NCBI GenBank assembly: GCA_947304475.1
Contig: CAMZBE010000084.1
Location: forward strand, 1-6,297
Origin: an uncultured Clostridia bacterium
GTDB taxonomy: Bacteria > Bacillota > Clostridia > Oscillospirales > CAG-272
Direction: 5' to 3'
Length of the DNA: 6,297 nt
The notes below the pieces were generated by a model that searched no databases, had not been told where the DNA came from, and worked only from the letters and a program-made list of their open reading frames with translations. How positions within the stretch are numbered: position 1 is the stretch's first letter; each line of letters opens with the position of its first letter. A program made the translations under genes and the position numbers. Shown here one piece after another: positions 5,305-6,297 of this stretch.

Positions 5305-6297
5305 GTGAAAAAACTGTCCCTGTTCCTTATCCTGTTGACGGCGGCGCTGCTGATACCGGCGCTGATTCTGTCGGTTTCCGCCGAACCCGGAGAGATCGAG
5401 GACCTCTCGTATCAAACGCTCTCGGGTGCCGACGTGACCGACGGCGACACCGATCTGCGCTTCGTGTTCACGGTCGGCTCGCTCGATTATTCGGAGGTGG
5501 GCGTCGTCTGCTCGAAAACGGTCGAAACGCCGGTCTACAACGCGGACAACTGTCACACCTATAAAACGACGCTCGTCCATTCCTCAATCACAGCCGACGG
5601 CAAAACCTTGAACGCGCCCGCCGGACGGTACTACGTCGCGGTCAAACTGACCGGGATCCCGCACTCCTATTTCGACGGTCCGCTCTACCTTCGCGCCTTC
5701 GTTCGCGACGGCGGCGGAGTCCGTTATTCCGAAGTAAAGTCGCTCACGGTCTGCCGAGCGCTCGGACACGAACACGAACTTCCGTGGAACGCCCTCGGCA
5801 CGGCGACCATGCTGACCGAGGGAACGCTCTCCGGGCATTGCGCAGGGTGTGATCTCGACGTTACGAAAACCGGAGTGAAGCGCGAACCGATCGTCTACAA
5901 TTCCGCTTCTCCGTCCGGTCCGTTTGCCAACGGGTTGGAGTACCGGATCTCAAAGAACCTCTCCGACGTCCGCGGCGAAGACCATTTCTACCCGACCGCG
6001 GAACACCCCGCGGGGCAAGACCTCTATTTCGAGTATTCCTTCCTCTGGAACGCTTCGCTTGAAAACTGGGATTGGCAGAGCGCGCTCGCGGAGATCAAGA
6101 TCGCCTCGATCACGAATACGCAGGGCAAGCACAAGGAATTCTTCTACCTCTATACCCGCGACAACAACGATCCTTTCAAAACATCGAGTGATTGCCCGTA
6201 TGAGGGGCATTTCGACTTTTCCACTTTTGCAAACGGGAAAGCCGGCGTCCTGTACGGTCCCGACGCCGGGTACGCCTCCCCGCTGATCCGGAGCGCC
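5305..6297 (+). CDS. Secreted protein with signal peptide, function unknown (partial, 331 codons)
   Basis: The reading frame is open from a GTG start to the right edge of the window, so the C-terminus is missing. The start has AGGAG 7 bases upstream and lies behind a good promoter. Residues 1-26 are a classic signal peptide: M-K-K, a hydrophobic core of Leu, Ile and Ala, and a V-S-A cleavage site before Glu27. Residues 30-150 form a beta-rich domain with G-R-Y-Y-V-A-V-K-L-T-G-I-P and L-Y-L-R-A-F-V blocks, like Ig-like or S-layer-associated domains that I recall in surface proteins of Clostridia. A short segment G-H-E-H-E (154-158) to H-C-A-G-C (178-182) resembles the small Cys/His linker repeats found in such proteins. 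Residues 190-331 are beta-rich with many aromatics and match nothing I recognise. It is probably exported, perhaps cell-wall associated, with anchoring or catalytic parts beyond the window. Confidence 0.85.
   Translation, partial: MKKLSLFLILLTAALLIPALILSVSAEPGEIEDLSYQTLSGADVTDGDTDLRFVFTVGSLDYSEVGVVCSKTVETPVYNADNCHTYKTTLVHSSITADGKTLNAPAGRYYVAVKLTGIPHSYFDGPLYLRAFVRDGGGVRYSEVKSLTVCRALGHEHELPWNALGTATMLTEGTLSGHCAGCDLDVTKTGVKREPIVYNSASPSGPFANGLEYRISKNLSDVRGEDHFYPTAEHPAGQDLYFEYSFLWNASLENWDWQSALAEIKIASITNTQGKHKEFFYLYTRDNNDPFKTSSDCPYEGHFDFSTFANGKAGVLYGPDAGYASPLIRSA

Noticed and set aside
5924..6286. A 120-codon plus-strand frame inside the secreted-protein gene
   Set aside because: It is Ser/Thr/Arg-rich with no motifs and lies in an alternate frame of a gene with a signal peptide, promoter and ribosome site.
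1..6297. CRISPR arrays, insertion sequences, tRNA or rRNA genes, riboswitches, defence genes
   Set aside because: No regularly spaced repeats, terminal inverted repeats with a transposase, or conserved RNA signatures were seen on either strand.

Overview
This window looks like an ordinary chromosomal segment from a fairly GC-rich member of the Bacillota, most likely an uncultured gut-type Clostridia. The evidence is a trmK-nif3 gene pair as in Firmicutes, PepF (M3B oligoendopeptidase F), near-consensus sigma-A promoters, AGGAG-type ribosome binding sites, and a small membrane/zinc-ribbon protein of a kind I associate with Clostridia. Genus-level placement is not possible from sequence reading alone.

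Left arm, minus strand (about 1-1076): a near-perfect promoter (TTGACA, 17-bp spacer, TATAAT) drives a compact operon reading leftwards. It encodes a 67-aa DUF1858 redox-disulfide protein, then TrmK (tRNA m1A22 methyltransferase, joined by an ATGA overlap), then the first 30 codons of a NIF3-family protein that runs off the left edge. The 223-bp region 1016-1238 holds this promoter and a divergent plus-strand promoter.

Middle, plus strand (about 1178-5144): a promoter precedes a 148-aa two-helix membrane protein with a cytosolic-type zinc ribbon. Then come two candidate hairpins, prfB (release factor 2), a 103-aa membrane hairpin protein with a very acidic tail, and pepF. Gaps after prfB are 41-42 bp without terminators, so prfB, the 103-aa gene and pepF probably form one transcript ending at a strong 13-bp hairpin at 5111-5144. 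The link between the zinc-ribbon gene and prfB is uncertain because of the two intervening hairpins.

Right arm, plus strand (about 5219-6297): a separate unit with a good promoter, a GC-rich leader hairpin and a GTG-started, signal-peptide-bearing secreted protein that is cut by the right edge. It is easy to miss because it lacks an ATG start and has no stop in the window.

The genes are mostly translation and protein-turnover housekeeping (tRNA modification, termination, peptide degradation). I see no mobile element, CRISPR array, RNA gene or defence system. The points most worth a second look are a prfB without its usual autoregulatory frameshift in a window where every complete gene ends in UGA, the hairpins in front of prfB, the DUF1858-trmK-nif3 coupling, and the unidentified secreted protein.
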